Origin: Achromobacter arsenitoxydans SY8
GTDB lineage: Bacteria; Pseudomonadota; Gammaproteobacteria; Burkholderiales; Burkholderiaceae_B
Reading direction: 5' to 3'
Assembly: GCF_000236785.1 (NCBI RefSeq)
Contig: NZ_AGUF01000040.1
Coordinates: 62,001 to 126,000 of the forward strand
DNA length: 64,000 nucleotides
The position numbers and the translations under genes were made by a program. How positions within the stretch are numbered: position 1 is the stretch's first letter; every line of letters starts with the position of its first letter. This document shows, in pieces, positions 23,389 to 33,054 of this stretch. The notes beneath the pieces were generated by a model. The model was not told where the DNA came from. It was given only the letters and a program-made list of their open reading frames with translations, and did not search any database.

Positions 23389-25824
23389 ATGAATCACGTC
23401 CGGGCGCCCAAGCGCCAGTCCCCCCACTTCCTGCGGCGCACGGCCACGGCGCGTCTGGCCGGACGCATCGCCACCGGCGCCCTGCTCGCCGCGCCCGTCC
23501 TGGCGGCCCCGGTGGCCGCCTACGCGCAAGCCGCCCCGGCCCGCGCCTACAACATCCCGGCAGGCACGCTCGAAGACACGTTGGGCCGCTACGGACGCGA
23601 GGCCGGCATCGTGGTGTCGTTCAAGCCCGAAGTCACCGCCGGCCTGCAAAGCAGCGGGCTGCGCGGCAACTACGGTGCGCGGGCCGGGCTGGACGCCCTG
23701 CTGGCCGGCACCGGCATCCGGGTCCTGCCGCAGTCGAACGGCAGCTACGTGCTGGACCGCCCCGCGGGCGCCGGCATCGCGACCACCCAGCTTCCCGCCG
23801 TGACGGTGACCGCGTCGGCCGCCGATCCCCGCCTGCCGGCCCCCTTCGCGGGCGGCCAGGTGGCGCGCGGCGGCGGCCTGGGCGTGCTGGGCACCGGCGA
23901 CGTGATGGACGTGCCGTTCAGCACCACCAACTACACGGCCGAAATGCTGGAGAACCAGCAGGCCCGCACCTTGGCCGACGTCGTGATCAACGAATCCTCG
24001 GTGCGCACGACGACCGCCAGCGGCGGCTTTTCCGACGAGTTCCAGATCCGCGGCTTTTCGGTGGCCGCCGGTGACGTGGGCTTGAACGGCCTGTACGGCC
24101 TCGCGTCGGCCAGCCGCATGCCCGCCGCCATCATGGAGCGCGTGGAAGTCCTGAAAGGCCCCGGCACGCTGATGAACGGCATCGGCCCCAGCGGCAGCAT
24201 CGGCGGCGGCATCAACGTCGTCACCAAGCGCGCTGGCGATGAGCCCCTGACTCGCCTGACCACCACCTACCAGAGCAAGTCGCAACTGGGCGGCCAGCTG
24301 GACATGGGCCGCCGCTTTGGCGAAAACAATGAATGGGGCATCCGCGTCAACGGCGTCTACAACAACGGCCACACCAATATCGACGACGGCAAGCAGGAGC
24401 AAGGGATCGGCGCGCTGGCGCTGGACTACCGCGGGCCCCGCCTGCGCTGGTCGCTGGACGCCTACACCCAGCACGAAGACATCGACAACTTCCGGCCGCA
24501 GATCGGCTTCCAGTCGAACGTGACGTCGCTGCCGTCGCCGCCGTCCGGCCACCGCAATTTCTACCCCGGCACCAAGCTCAAGCTGAACGATTCGACCGTG
24601 GCCACGCGTCTCGAATACGACATCAACGATCACCTGATGGTCTACGGCGCCACCGGCTACCGCTACGGCACCGCCGAGCAGACCTTCCCGTCCGGTCCCG
24701 CGGATGCGCTGGGCAATTTCACGGTGTCGAACGCCTATTACGACTCGTACTCGCGCACCTGGACGGGCGACGTGGGCCTGCGCGCCCGCTTTGACACCTG
24801 GGGTGTGGGCCACACCGTGACCCTGTCCGCCACGCGCCTGGACCAGGAGTCCGGCAACGCTTATGTGACGTCTTCGGGCCCCGGCGTCCCGTCCAGCATC
24901 TACCGCCCCGCGCCGCTGCCCCCGGTCACCGCCTACCGCGGCGCGCCGCAGAAGGCGTCCAAGACGGAACTGACCAGCTACACGCTGACCGACACGCTGT
25001 CCTTCGCGGACGACACCCTGCTGATCACGGGCGGCCTGCGCAACCAGCGTGTCGCGCTGGACAACTATTCGACGAGCACCGGCGCGCGCACCAGCGCCTA
25101 TGACGAAAGCGCGATCTCGCCGGTCGCGGGCATCGTGTTCAAGCCCGTCTCCAATGTGTCGCTGTACGGCAACTTCACCTCGGGCCTGACGCGCGGCGGC
25201 ATCGCGCCGGCCACCGCCGCCAACGCCGGCCAGGTGTTCGCCCCCTACAAGTCCAAGCAGTACGAGGCGGGCGTCAAGGTCGACTGGGGCAAGGTGATCA
25301 CCAGCGCCTCGGTGTTCCAGATCACGCGGCCCAACTCGATGACCGATCCCGACACCCGGATCTACAGCTTCGACGGCGAACAGCGCAACCGCGGCCTGGA
25401 ACTGTCGGCCTTCGGCGAAGCCATGCCCGGCCTGCGCATGATGGCCAGCGCCACGTTCTACGACGCGACCCTCAAGCGCACCGCGGGCGGCGTGAACGAC
25501 GGCAACGAGGCCAACGGCGTGCCGAAGCACACCTTCAACCTCGGGGTGGATTGGGACACGCCGTGGGTGCGCGGCCTGAGCCTGAACGCCCGCGTGATCC
25601 ACACGTCGTCGATGGCCTTCAACGCGGCCAACACGCTGAGCCTGCCCTCGTGGACGCGCTACGACATCGGTGCGCGCTACAACACCGAGATCCTGGGCCG
25701 CGCCGTCGTGTTCCGCGCCAACATCGAGAACCTGTTCAACAAGGACTTCTGGATCGCCAGCGGCTCGTACGCCACGGTCTCCGCGCCGCGCACCTTCCTG
25801 CTGTCGGCGCAGATCGACTTCTGA
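23389..25824 (+). CDS. TonB-dependent siderophore receptor with N-terminal signalling (STN) domain
   Basis: An 811-residue outer-membrane receptor. The signal peptide runs to about residue 48 (cleavage near AAYAQA). An STN signalling domain follows (AYNIPAGTLEDTLGRYGREA to about residue 125), then the plug domain (DVMDVPFSTTNYTAEMLENQ, RVEVLKGPGTLMNGIGPSG). The beta barrel ends in SAPRTFLLSAQIDF with the terminal Phe used for outer-membrane insertion. The STN domain is the part that contacts the FecR-type protein, matching the upstream genes. It is most like ferric-siderophore (FhuE/FpvA-type) receptors. The siderophore is unknown, and no inner-membrane uptake genes are adjacent. Confidence 0.93.
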   Translation: MNHVRAPKRQSPHFLRRTATARLAGRIATGALLAAPVLAAPVAAYAQAAPARAYNIPAGTLEDTLGRYGREAGIVVSFKPEVTAGLQSSGLRGNYGARAGLDALLAGTGIRVLPQSNGSYVLDRPAGAGIATTQLPAVTVTASAADPRLPAPFAGGQVARGGGLGVLGTGDVMDVPFSTTNYTAEMLENQQARTLADVVINESSVRTTTASGGFSDEFQIRGFSVAAGDVGLNGLYGLASASRMPAAIMERVEVLKGPGTLMNGIGPSGSIGGGINVVTKRAGDEPLTRLTTTYQSKSQLGGQLDMGRRFGENNEWGIRVNGVYNNGHTNIDDGKQEQGIGALALDYRGPRLRWSLDAYTQHEDIDNFRPQIGFQSNVTSLPSPPSGHRNFYPGTKLKLNDSTVATRLEYDINDHLMVYGATGYRYGTAEQTFPSGPADALGNFTVSNAYYDSYSRTWTGDVGLRARFDTWGVGHTVTLSATRLDQESGNAYVTSSGPGVPSSIYRPAPLPPVTAYRGAPQKASKTELTSYTLTDTLSFADDTLLITGGLRNQRVALDNYSTSTGARTSAYDESAISPVAGIVFKPVSNVSLYGNFTSGLTRGGIAPATAANAGQVFAPYKSKQYEAGVKVDWGKVITSASVFQITRPNSMTDPDTRIYSFDGEQRNRGLELSAFGEAMPGLRMMASATFYDATLKRTAGGVNDGNEANGVPKHTFNLGVDWDTPWVRGLSLNARVIHTSSMAFNAANTLSLPSWTRYDIGARYNTEILGRAVVFRANIENLFNKDFWIASGSYATVSAPRTFLLSAQIDF

Positions 25825-25897
25825 CGCCAGCCGGGCCGCGGCTTGCCGCCCCGGCCCGCGCCAAGGCCTGCCCGGCGCCCGGGCGGGCCGCGCCGCC

Positions 25898-26806
25898 TTA
25901 CCGCGCCTGGGCCGCCAGGTATTCCCGCAACGTCTGCACCAGGGCCATCGCCGCCGGCGACAGGCTGCGGTTGCGCGCGGTCACCAGGCCGATCGACCGC
26001 TCGGCCACCGGCCCCGTCAGCGGCCGCTGCACGATGCCGTTCTGCGCCACCGCGCTGGCGGCGATCTCCGGCAGCGCCGCCACCCCGAATCCGCATTCCA
26101 CCATCGCCACGATGGTCGTCAGGTGTTCGGCCTCGAACGCCGGCGTGAAGCGGATGCGGTTCTGCAGGAACGCCCATTCCGTGTACTGGCGCACGCTGCT
26201 GGGATGCACCATCGACACGTGCTCCGCCGCGGCCGTGTCGGCCCAGCGCAGCGGCCCTTTCGCGCGGGCCAGCGGATGGGCCTCGGGGATCAGCAGGATG
26301 AAGCTGTCCGACATCAGCGGCACGTAGTGCAGGTCGGCGTGCTGCGGATCGGCCGCCGTCAGCGCGAAATCCACTTCGCCCGCCCGCACCAGGTCGAACG
26401 CCGGACCCGACAGGGTGTCGCGCACTTTCAGCGCGACCTGGGGATGCGACTGGCGGTAGGTCATCAGCACGCGCGGCAGCAGGCGGGCCGCCAGCGACGG
26501 CAGCGCCGCCACCGACACCTGTCCCTGCTCCGCGCTGGAAATCCCGCCGACCGCGGCGATGGCGTCGCGAAACGCCGCCTGCAGGGTCGCGGCCTGCTGC
26601 AGGAAGACCTCGCCGGCCGCGGTCAGGCGCACCGTGCGTGTGGTGCGGTCGAACAGCCGCACGCCCAGCGCATCCTCGATGCGCTGTATCTGCGTAGACA
26701 GGGCGGATTGCGACAGGTGAAGCTGCCCGGCCGCCTGACGGAAGTTCAAGGTGCGGCCCAGCACCAGCGTGGTGTCGATGTCACGCATCGACAGATTGAT
26801 CTGCAC
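25898..26806 (-). CDS. LysR-family transcriptional regulator
   Basis: A 302-residue protein with a LysR helix-turn-helix in the first 65 residues (LNFRQAAGQLHLSQSALSTQ, RLFDRTTRTVRLTAAG) and a substrate-binding-type effector domain. ATG at 26788 is a possible later start. It is divergent from a 3-hydroxyacyl-CoA dehydrogenase-like gene and a BKACE gene, which it probably activates. The intergenic region holds a short inverted repeat of LysR type. Confidence 0.92.
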   Translation of the reverse strand: MQINLSMRDIDTTLVLGRTLNFRQAAGQLHLSQSALSTQIQRIEDALGVRLFDRTTRTVRLTAAGEVFLQQAATLQAAFRDAIAAVGGISSAEQGQVSVAALPSLAARLLPRVLMTYRQSHPQVALKVRDTLSGPAFDLVRAGEVDFALTAADPQHADLHYVPLMSDSFILLIPEAHPLARAKGPLRWADTAAAEHVSMVHPSSVRQYTEWAFLQNRIRFTPAFEAEHLTTIVAMVECGFGVAALPEIAASAVAQNGIVQRPLTGPVAERSIGLVTARNRSLSPAAMALVQTLREYLAAQAR

Positions 26807-26860
26807 GGATTGTCTCCCGCCTTATTGATCTGATTTGCCGATCATTCTATTCAAAAATTC

Positions 26861-26874
26861 TGATTCATCAATCA
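26861..26874. promoter_or_regulatory. Inverted repeat in LysR/dehydrogenase intergenic region
   Basis: TGATT-CATC-AATCA is a 14-base interrupted palindrome in AT-rich sequence, 50 bases from the dehydrogenase start. It has the size and symmetry of a LysR-family recognition site. The role is inferred from the divergent arrangement. Confidence 0.45.
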
Positions 26875-26926
26875 ACCGCCCTTCTCTACACTCGCCCCCA
26901 ACGTAGTTCCAGATCCAGGAGAAAAC

Positions 26927-27889
26927 ATGCAAACAGACGCGAAGGCGCTGCCCAACCCGGGCGCGGCGCATGCGGTGGTGGTGGGCGGCGGCACGATGGG
27001 CGCCGATGTCGCCGTGGTGTTGACCCGCGCGGCCTGCCGCACGACGGTGATCGAATCCAATGCCGAGCGCGCGGCGGGCCTGCCCGCCCGCGTGGCGGAA
27101 AACCTGAAGACCATTGGGCGCGAAGCCAACGCCGCGCTGCTGGCCACGGCGCCGTCCCTGGACGAGGTGGACTGGTCCAGCGTCGACCTGGTGATCGAAT
27201 GCATCCCCGAGCGCCTGGACATCAAGCAGGCGCTCTTCGCGGACCTGGCGCGGCGCGCCCGGCCCGACGCCATCCTGGCCAGCAACAGCTCCAGCTTCCC
27301 GATCAGCGCGATCGGCCAGGGCCTGGACACCCGTGGCCGCATGCTGGGCCTGCACTTCTTCATGCCCGCGCACCTGGTGCCGCTGGTGGAAGTGGTGCTG
27401 GGCGAGGCCAGCGACGACGCCTGCGCGGACAGCCTGATCAACTTCATGCGGCGCTGCGGCAGCGTGCCCGTGAAGGTCAAGCAGGACCTGCCGGGCTTTT
27501 TGGCCAACCGCCTGCAACACGCCTTGTCGCGCGAGGCCTTCGACCTGATCGACCGCGGCATCGCATCGCCGGAAGACGTGGACGCCGCCGTGCGCTTCGG
27601 CTTCGGCTTCCGCTTCCTGGCCGCCGGCCCGGTCATGCAGCGCGACCACGCCGGCATCGACGTCCACGCCGCGGCGGGCGCCACCATGTACCCCACCTTC
27701 TGCAATTCCGACCACCCGGCGCGCTGCCTGACCGAACGCGCCGCCGACGGGCGCTATGGCATGAAGGCGGGCGAAGGCTTCTACGCCTGGACGCCCGACA
27801 CCATCGCGGCCGAACGCGCGCGCTACGACCGCCTGCTGCGCGCCGGCCTGGACCTTATCGCCCCCGAACTGCCGGAGATCCAGCCTTGA
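26927..27889 (+). CDS. 3-hydroxyacyl-CoA dehydrogenase family protein (carnitine-dehydrogenase-like)
   Basis: A 320-residue protein. The Rossmann motif VVVGGGTMGADVAVVL is at about residues 17-32, ECIPERLDIKQALF is typical of the NAD domain, and ASNSSSFPIS is the region with the conserved Ser. A C-terminal helical domain (DLPGFLANRLQHALSREAFD) follows. Family members oxidise 3-hydroxyacyl-CoAs or L-carnitine with NAD. Its coupling to a BKACE-type enzyme resembles the carnitine route, in which a 3-keto acid product is cleaved by BKACE. No thioesterase or betaine genes are seen, so the substrate may be another 3-hydroxy acid. Confidence 0.83.
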   Translation: MQTDAKALPNPGAAHAVVVGGGTMGADVAVVLTRAACRTTVIESNAERAAGLPARVAENLKTIGREANAALLATAPSLDEVDWSSVDLVIECIPERLDIKQALFADLARRARPDAILASNSSSFPISAIGQGLDTRGRMLGLHFFMPAHLVPLVEVVLGEASDDACADSLINFMRRCGSVPVKVKQDLPGFLANRLQHALSREAFDLIDRGIASPEDVDAAVRFGFGFRFLAAGPVMQRDHAGIDVHAAAGATMYPTFCNSDHPARCLTERAADGRYGMKAGEGFYAWTPDTIAAERARYDRLLRAGLDLIAPELPEIQP

Positions 27890-28740
27890 ACGCCCCCGCC
27901 CTGCCACGCGCCGCGCTGGCCGACTCGCCCGTCATCATCACCGTGGCGCCCAACGGCGCCTACAAAAAGGCCGCCGACCATCCGGCCGTGCCGCTCACCG
28001 CCACGGACCTCGCGCGCGAAGCGCGCGAATGCCTGGAAGCCGGCGCCGCCATGATGCACATGCACGTGCGCAAGCCGGACGGCAGCCATCTGCTGGACGC
28101 CCAGGCCTATCGCGATGCGCTGGCCGCGGTGCGCCGCGAGGTCGGCGACGAACTGCTGGTGCAGGTGACCAGCGAAGCCGCGGGCGTCTATAAGGCCGCC
28201 GAGCAGATCGCGATGGTGCGCGAACTGCAGCCCGAAGCGGTGTCGATCGGCCTGCGCGAAATCGCCGTGCCCGACATCCCGGAAGCGGAACTGGCCGCCT
28301 TCCTGGCCTGGCTGGCCGAGCGGCGCATCATGACGCAGATCATCCTGTACGACGATGCCGACGTGCGCCGCTGGCTGTCGCTGCGCGCGCGCGGACTGGT
28401 GCCGCCCGGCGCCTGGTCGGTGCTGTTCGTGCTGGGCCGCTACAGCGCGGGCCAGACATCGTCGGCGTACGACCTGCTGCCCTTCCTGGCCGCGTACGAC
28501 CACTCGTTGCCCTGGGCCATCTGCGCCTTCGGCCCCGAAGAAAACGCCTGCGTCACCACCGCGGCGGCCTTCGGCGGCCACATGCGCGTGGGCTTCGAGA
28601 ACAACCTGAAGCTGCGCGACGGCGCCACCGCCCCCAACAACGCGGCGCTTGTCCGCCAGGCCGCGCAGGGCGCACAGGCGCTGGGCCGGCCGCTGGCCAC
28701 GGCCTTGGACGCGCGCCGCATCTACGGGGCGATCGCCTAG
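27886..28740 (+). CDS. BKACE-family enzyme (3-keto-5-aminohexanoate cleavage enzyme-like)
   Basis: A 284-residue TIM-barrel protein of the beta-keto acid cleavage enzyme family (PF05853). The opening VIITVAPNGAYKKAADHPAVP and the metal-binding MMHMHVR (H58 and H60) are characteristic. EENACVTTAAAFGGHMRVGF near the C-terminus is the usual substrate-loop region. These enzymes condense a beta-keto acid with acetyl-CoA to give acetoacetate and a new CoA ester. The start is a TTG overlapping the TGA of the dehydrogenase gene (TTGA), so the two are tightly coupled. Substrate specificity across the family is broad and is not resolved here. Confidence 0.88.
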   Translation: MNAPALPRAALADSPVIITVAPNGAYKKAADHPAVPLTATDLAREARECLEAGAAMMHMHVRKPDGSHLLDAQAYRDALAAVRREVGDELLVQVTSEAAGVYKAAEQIAMVRELQPEAVSIGLREIAVPDIPEAELAAFLAWLAERRIMTQIILYDDADVRRWLSLRARGLVPPGAWSVLFVLGRYSAGQTSSAYDLLPFLAAYDHSLPWAICAFGPEENACVTTAAAFGGHMRVGFENNLKLRDGATAPNNAALVRQAAQGAQALGRPLATALDARRIYGAIA

Positions 28741-28755
28741 CGTTCCGCCCCGCCT

Positions 28756-28787
28756 ACGCTGCTCCGGGCGCCCGCCCGAAGCAGCGT
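28756..28787 (+). terminator. Strong hairpin terminator after the BKACE gene
   Basis: The outer stem ACGCTGCT/AGCAGCGT encloses an inner CGGGC/GCCCG stem, and TTATTC follows. It ends the LysR-regulated operon before the nap promoter region. Confidence 0.7.
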
Positions 28788-28928
28788 TATTCACGCTTGT
28801 ATATAGCGCTCGTTTTTCGCTTTATGTCGCTGTGTTGCAGCATTGACGTAGCGCAAAGCCATCTGCTAAAAAGTTCCGCATCCGCACGTTCAACGCAATA
28901 CCCCAACGTATCTGCAGCGAGGTGGTGT
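28788..28928 (+). promoter_or_regulatory. nap promoter region with a weak FNR-like site
   Basis: AT-richer sequence between the terminator and napE. TTGAC-GTAG-CGCAA at 28843-28856 keeps one good half-site (TTGAC) and a weak second half of an FNR/ANR box, about 73 bases before the napE start. This spacing would fit a class II position. The match is imperfect, so control by FNR is only possible. Confidence 0.3.
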
Positions 28929-29087
28929 GTGCAAAACGAGTCTGATGGCTACACAAAGCCCCAGGAATTCCGAAGTTTCCTCTTCCTGACGGCAGTCATG
29001 GCCCCCGTATTGACTGTCATCATCGTGGCGGGCTATGGATTCGCGGTCTGGTTCTATCAGCTTTTCGCCGGCCCCCCGGGAAGCTGA
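28929..29087 (+). CDS. napE: NapE, small membrane component of the periplasmic nitrate reductase system
   Basis: A 52-residue protein with one membrane helix (TAVMAPVLTVIIVAGYGFAV, about residues 20-39), preceded by KPQEFRSFLFL and ending WFYQLFAGPPGS, as in NapE. Its exact role in Nap systems is unknown. The start is a GTG at 28929 with GAGG 6 bases upstream. The longer upstream frame is unsupported. The stop shares one base with the napD start. It heads the nap operon. Confidence 0.85.
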   Translation: MQNESDGYTKPQEFRSFLFLTAVMAPVLTVIIVAGYGFAVWFYQLFAGPPGS

Positions 29088-29428
29088 TGCGACGCGACGG
29101 AACTTCCCCCATGTCCGCGCCCCCTCCCGCTGGGACTTCCACAGCCCCCCCCGAATTGCATATCGCCAGCCTGGTGGTGCATGCGACTCCGCGCCGGCTA
29201 TCTGACGTCCGCCTTGCGGTGCTGGCCATCGCCGGCGCCGAAATCCATGGTGCTTCCGACACCGGCAAGCTGGTGGTCACCCTGGAAGCCCGCTCTACCG
29301 ACGACATGATGGCGCGAATTTCCGAGATCCAGCGCCTGGACGGCGTGCTGGCGTCGGCGCTGGTCTACCAGCATTCCGATTCGCTTGCCGCGATGAACGA
29401 GGAGATTGAAGATGGCCATGGCTCGTAG
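29087..29428 (+). CDS. napD: NapD, chaperone for NapA
   Basis: A 113-residue protein. From [20 protein letters not shown] onward it matches NapD, with a short ferredoxin-like fold. NapD binds the Tat signal peptide of NapA in the cytoplasm and delays export until the cofactors are inserted. The first 20 or so residues (proline- and serine-rich) are an extension. ATG at 29111 (MSAPPPAG) is an alternative start. It overlaps napE by one base and napA by 17 bases. Confidence 0.88.
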   Translation: MRRDGTSPMSAPPPAGTSTAPPELHIASLVVHATPRRLSDVRLAVLAIAGAEIHGASDTGKLVVTLEARSTDDMMARISEIQRLDGVLASALVYQHSDSLAAMNEEIEDGHGS

Positions 29429-31907
29429 AGACTTCATCAAGCAATCCGCCGCCGCTGCCGCCGCCACCGTGGCGGGCATTCCCATTGTCGGCTACACCCA
29501 AAACATCGTCACCGAATCCGAGGCCGCCAAGCTGAAATGGTCCAAGGCGCCCTGTAGGTTCTGCGGGACCGGCTGCGGCGTCAACGTCGCGGTGAAGGAC
29601 AACCAGGTCGTCGCCACGCACGGCGATTTCAACGCCGAGGTGAACAAAGGCCTGAACTGCGTCAAAGGCTATTTCCTGTCCAAGATCATGTACGGGAACG
29701 ACCGCCTGACCACGCCGCTGCTGCGCATGAAGGACGGCAAGTACGCGAAGGACGGCGAGTTCGCGCCGGTGTCCTGGGACACGGCGTTCGACGTCATGGC
29801 CGAGCAGTTCAAGCGGGTGCTCAAGGACAAGGGCCCCACGGCCGTGGGCATGTTCGGCTCGGGCCAATGGACGGTCTGGGAAGGCTATGCCGCGCTCAAG
29901 CTGATGAAGGCGGGCTTCCGGTCCAACAACCTGGACCCGAACGCGCGCCACTGCATGGCCTCGGCCGCAGTGGGCTTCATGCGCACCTTCGGCGCCGACG
30001 AACCCATGGGCTGCTATGACGACATCGAGAATGCCGACGCCTTCGTGCTGTGGGGCTCGAACATGGCCGAGATGCATCCCATCCTGTGGACCCGCGTCAC
30101 CGATCGGCGGCTGTCCGCCCCTAAGACCAAGGTGGCGGTGCTGTCCACTTTCGAGCACCGATCTTACGAACTGGCCGACCTGACGCTGACCTTCACGCCG
30201 CAGACCGACCTGGCCATCCTGAACTACATCGCCAACCACATCATCCAGACCAAGCGCGTGAACCGCGACTTCGTGGACAAGCACACAGTCTTCCACGAAG
30301 GCAACACCGATATCGGCTACGGCCTGCGCCCCGACCATCCCTTGCAGAAGGCCGCGAAGAACGCCGACAAGGCGGGCGGCTCCAAGCCCATCACCTACGA
30401 AGAATTCGCCAAATTCGTCTCCAAGTACGACCTGGACTACACCGCCAAGCTGTCCGGCGTGCCCAAGAAGCAGCTTGAAGACCTGGCCGAGCTCTACGCC
30501 GACCCCAAGGTGCGCGTGACCTCGTTCTGGACCATGGGCTTCAATCAGCACACCCGCGGCGTGTGGGCCAACAACATGGTCTACAACATCCACCTGCTGA
30601 CGGGCAAGATTTCCACGCCGGGCAACAGCCCTTTCTCGCTGACCGGCCAGCCTTCGGCCTGCGGCACGGCGCGCGAAGTCGGAACGTTCTCGCACCGCCT
30701 GCCCGCCGACCTGGTCGTGACCAACCCCAAGCACCGTGCCCACGCGGAAGAACTGTGGCAATTGCCCGCCGGCACCATCCCCGAAAAGGTGGGCGCGCAT
30801 GCGGTGCTGCAGAACCGCATGCTCAAGGACGGCCAGATCAATGCCTACTGGGTCATGGTCAACAACAACATGCAGGCGGCCGCAAACCTGATGAACGAAG
30901 GGCTGCCGGGCTATCGCAATCCCGACAACTTCATCGTCGTGTCGGATGCGTACCCCACCGTCACCACTATCTCGGCCGACCTGGTCCTGCCCGCCGCCAT
31001 GTGGGTGGAAAAGGAAGGCGCCTACGGCAACGCCGAACGTCGCACCCAGTTCTGGCACCAGTTGGTGAACGCGCCGGGCGACGCCCGTTCGGACCTGTGG
31101 CAGCTCATGGAGTTCTCCAAGCGCTTCAAGGTCGAGGAGGTCTGGCCTGCCGACCTGCTGGCCAAGAAACCCGAGTACCGCGGCAAGACCCTGTACGACG
31201 TGCTGTTCGCCAACGGCAAGGTGAACAAGTTCCCGAACACCGAACTCAATGCGGACTACGCCAACCAGGAATCCAAGGATTTCGGCTTCTACGTCCAAAA
31301 AGGGCTGTTTGAGGAATACGCGGAGTTCGGCCGGGGCCACGGCCACGATCTGGCACCCTTCGACAGATACCACGAAGCCCGCGGCCTGCGCTGGCCGGTG
31401 GTCAACGGCAAGGAAACGCTCTGGCGCTATCGCGAAGGCAGCGACCCCTACGTCAAGGCGGGGACGGGCTTCGAGTTCTATGGCAATCCGGACGGCCGCG
31501 CCGTGATCTACGCATTGCCCTACGAGCCCCCTCCAGAGTCGCCGGACGAGGAATATCCGTTCTGGCTGTCCACCGGCCGGGTCCTGGAGCACTGGCACTC
31601 GGGATCAATGACGCGGCGCGTCCCCGAGCTGTACAAGGCGTTTCCGAATGCTGTCTGTTTCATGCACCCGGACGACGCACAGGCGATGGGTCTGCGGCGC
31701 GGGGTCGAGGTCGAAGTGGTCTCGCGGCGAGGCCGGATGCGCACGCGGCTCGAAACCCGCGGACGCGACAAGCCGCCGCGCGGCCTGGTCTTCGTGCCTT
31801 GGTTCGATGCCGGGCAGCTCATCAACAAGGTCACGCTGGACGCCACGGATCCCATCTCGTTCCAGACCGATTTCAAGAAATGCGCCGTCAAGATCGTCAA
31901 GGTCTGA
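29412..31907 (+). CDS. napA: NapA, catalytic subunit of periplasmic nitrate reductase
   Basis: An 831-residue molybdoenzyme, the usual NapA length. The twin-arginine signal ARRDFIKQS begins at residue 4. The 4Fe-4S ligands are C48, C51, C55 and C83 (CRFCGTGCG and LNCVKG). C181 in ARHCMASAA is the molybdenum ligand. It reduces nitrate to nitrite in the periplasm with electrons from NapB/NapC, using a bis-MGD cofactor. The start at 29412 has GAGGAG about 7 bases upstream; an in-frame TTG at 29406 is less likely. It overlaps napD and is followed by napB after 15 bases. Confidence 0.96.
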   Translation: MAMARRDFIKQSAAAAAATVAGIPIVGYTQNIVTESEAAKLKWSKAPCRFCGTGCGVNVAVKDNQVVATHGDFNAEVNKGLNCVKGYFLSKIMYGNDRLTTPLLRMKDGKYAKDGEFAPVSWDTAFDVMAEQFKRVLKDKGPTAVGMFGSGQWTVWEGYAALKLMKAGFRSNNLDPNARHCMASAAVGFMRTFGADEPMGCYDDIENADAFVLWGSNMAEMHPILWTRVTDRRLSAPKTKVAVLSTFEHRSYELADLTLTFTPQTDLAILNYIANHIIQTKRVNRDFVDKHTVFHEGNTDIGYGLRPDHPLQKAAKNADKAGGSKPITYEEFAKFVSKYDLDYTAKLSGVPKKQLEDLAELYADPKVRVTSFWTMGFNQHTRGVWANNMVYNIHLLTGKISTPGNSPFSLTGQPSACGTAREVGTFSHRLPADLVVTNPKHRAHAEELWQLPAGTIPEKVGAHAVLQNRMLKDGQINAYWVMVNNNMQAAANLMNEGLPGYRNPDNFIVVSDAYPTVTTISADLVLPAAMWVEKEGAYGNAERRTQFWHQLVNAPGDARSDLWQLMEFSKRFKVEEVWPADLLAKKPEYRGKTLYDVLFANGKVNKFPNTELNADYANQESKDFGFYVQKGLFEEYAEFGRGHGHDLAPFDRYHEARGLRWPVVNGKETLWRYREGSDPYVKAGTGFEFYGNPDGRAVIYALPYEPPPESPDEEYPFWLSTGRVLEHWHSGSMTRRVPELYKAFPNAVCFMHPDDAQAMGLRRGVEVEVVSRRGRMRTRLETRGRDKPPRGLVFVPWFDAGQLINKVTLDATDPISFQTDFKKCAVKIVKV

Positions 31908-31922
31908 GCCCGGGAGACAGTC

Positions 31923-32399
31923 ATGAAGATTCGCGTCACCGCAATTGCGATCTGCATCCTGTTCGGGTCGGCCGCCTGGGCGGCGCCGCCTTTCGAGGTG
32001 GTGGACCCCATGCGTGGCCCCACGCCCGTCGCGGACGAGGCGGACCCTCCCCTCATCAGCCCGATCGAGAACAAGGACATCAAGCGGATGCGCACCTACT
32101 CGATGCAGCCGCCCACCATTCCGCACAAGATCGACGGTTACCAGATCGACAAGAACTTCAACCGCTGCCTGACCTGTCATGCGCGCGTCAACACGGAAGT
32201 GACCCAGGCGCCGCCCCTGAGCGTCACGCACTACATGGACCGCGACAGCAACGTACTGGCCGAAGTGTCGCCGCGGCGCTATTTCTGTGTGCAGTGCCAC
32301 GTACCCCAGGCGGAAGCCAAGCCGCTCGTGGCCAATGACTACCAGGACATCGACGTGATCCTCAAGCGCCTGACCGCCCCGGCGTCCGACAAGAAGTAA
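31923..32399 (+). CDS. napB: NapB, dihaem cytochrome c subunit of periplasmic nitrate reductase
   Basis: A 158-residue periplasmic protein with a signal peptide (residues 1-20, ending AAWA) and two haem c motifs, CLTCH and CVQCH. The [16 protein letters not shown] and SVTHYMDRD segments supply the distal histidines, as in NapB. It passes electrons from NapC to NapA. Both haems need the Ccm system encoded immediately downstream. Confidence 0.95.
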   Translation: MKIRVTAIAICILFGSAAWAAPPFEVVDPMRGPTPVADEADPPLISPIENKDIKRMRTYSMQPPTIPHKIDGYQIDKNFNRCLTCHARVNTEVTQAPPLSVTHYMDRDSNVLAEVSPRRYFCVQCHVPQAEAKPLVANDYQDIDVILKRLTAPASDKK

Positions 32400-32415
32400 G
32401 GGACAGGAGCCAGTC

Positions 32416-33054
32416 ATGCTCAAGCTCATCAAGCGTTACTGGAACATCATCCGCCGGCCCAGCGTGCATTTCAGCCTGGGCTTTTTGACCGTGGGCGGAT
32501 TCATCGGCGGCATCCTGTTCTGGGGCGCCTTCAATACCGCCATGGAAATGACCAACACCGAAAAGTTCTGCACGGGTTGCCATGAAATGCGCGACAACGT
32601 GTACGCCGAGCTCAAGGGCACCATTCACTTCACCAACCGCTCCGGCGTGCGCGCACTGTGCTCCGATTGCCATGTGCCGCACAACTGGACCGACAAGATC
32701 GCGCGCAAGATGCAGGCGTCCAAGGAGGTCTGGGGCAAGATCTTCGGCACCATCGACACCCGCGAGAAATTCGTCGAAAAGCGGCTGGAACTGGCGCAGC
32801 ACGAGTGGGCGCGCTTCAAGGCCAACGATTCGCTGGAATGCCGCAACTGCCACAACTACGAATACATGGACTTCACGCGCCAGAGCGTGCGCGCGCAGAA
32901 CATGCATTCCACCTACCTGGCCGACAAATCCAAGACCTGCATCGACTGCCACAAGGGCATCGCCCACACGCTGCCGCACATCCCGCCCGGCCAGACCTCC
33001 GAAGCGACGCCGCCGGCCAGGGCGTCCCAAGAGGTCGCGAATGCGGCCCGCTGA
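32416..33054 (+). CDS. napC: NapC, membrane-anchored tetrahaem quinol dehydrogenase
   Basis: A 212-residue NapC/NirT-family protein. One N-terminal membrane anchor ([20 protein letters not shown], about residues 17-36) is followed by four CXXCH haem sites: CTGCH, CSDCH, CRNCH and CIDCH. It oxidises quinol and feeds electrons to NapB. The C-terminal tail after HTLPHIPPG is low-complexity. Its last 14 bases overlap the start of ccmA, which ties the cytochrome maturation genes to the nitrate reductase operon. Confidence 0.95.
   Translation: MLKLIKRYWNIIRRPSVHFSLGFLTVGGFIGGILFWGAFNTAMEMTNTEKFCTGCHEMRDNVYAELKGTIHFTNRSGVRALCSDCHVPHNWTDKIARKMQASKEVWGKIFGTIDTREKFVEKRLELAQHEWARFKANDSLECRNCHNYEYMDFTRQSVRAQNMHSTYLADKSKTCIDCHKGIAHTLPHIPPGQTSEATPPARASQEVANAAR

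Noticed and set aside
23086-25602. 838-codon minus-strand open frame opposite the TonB receptor
   Set aside because: Antisense shadow of a receptor with clear STN, plug and barrel features.
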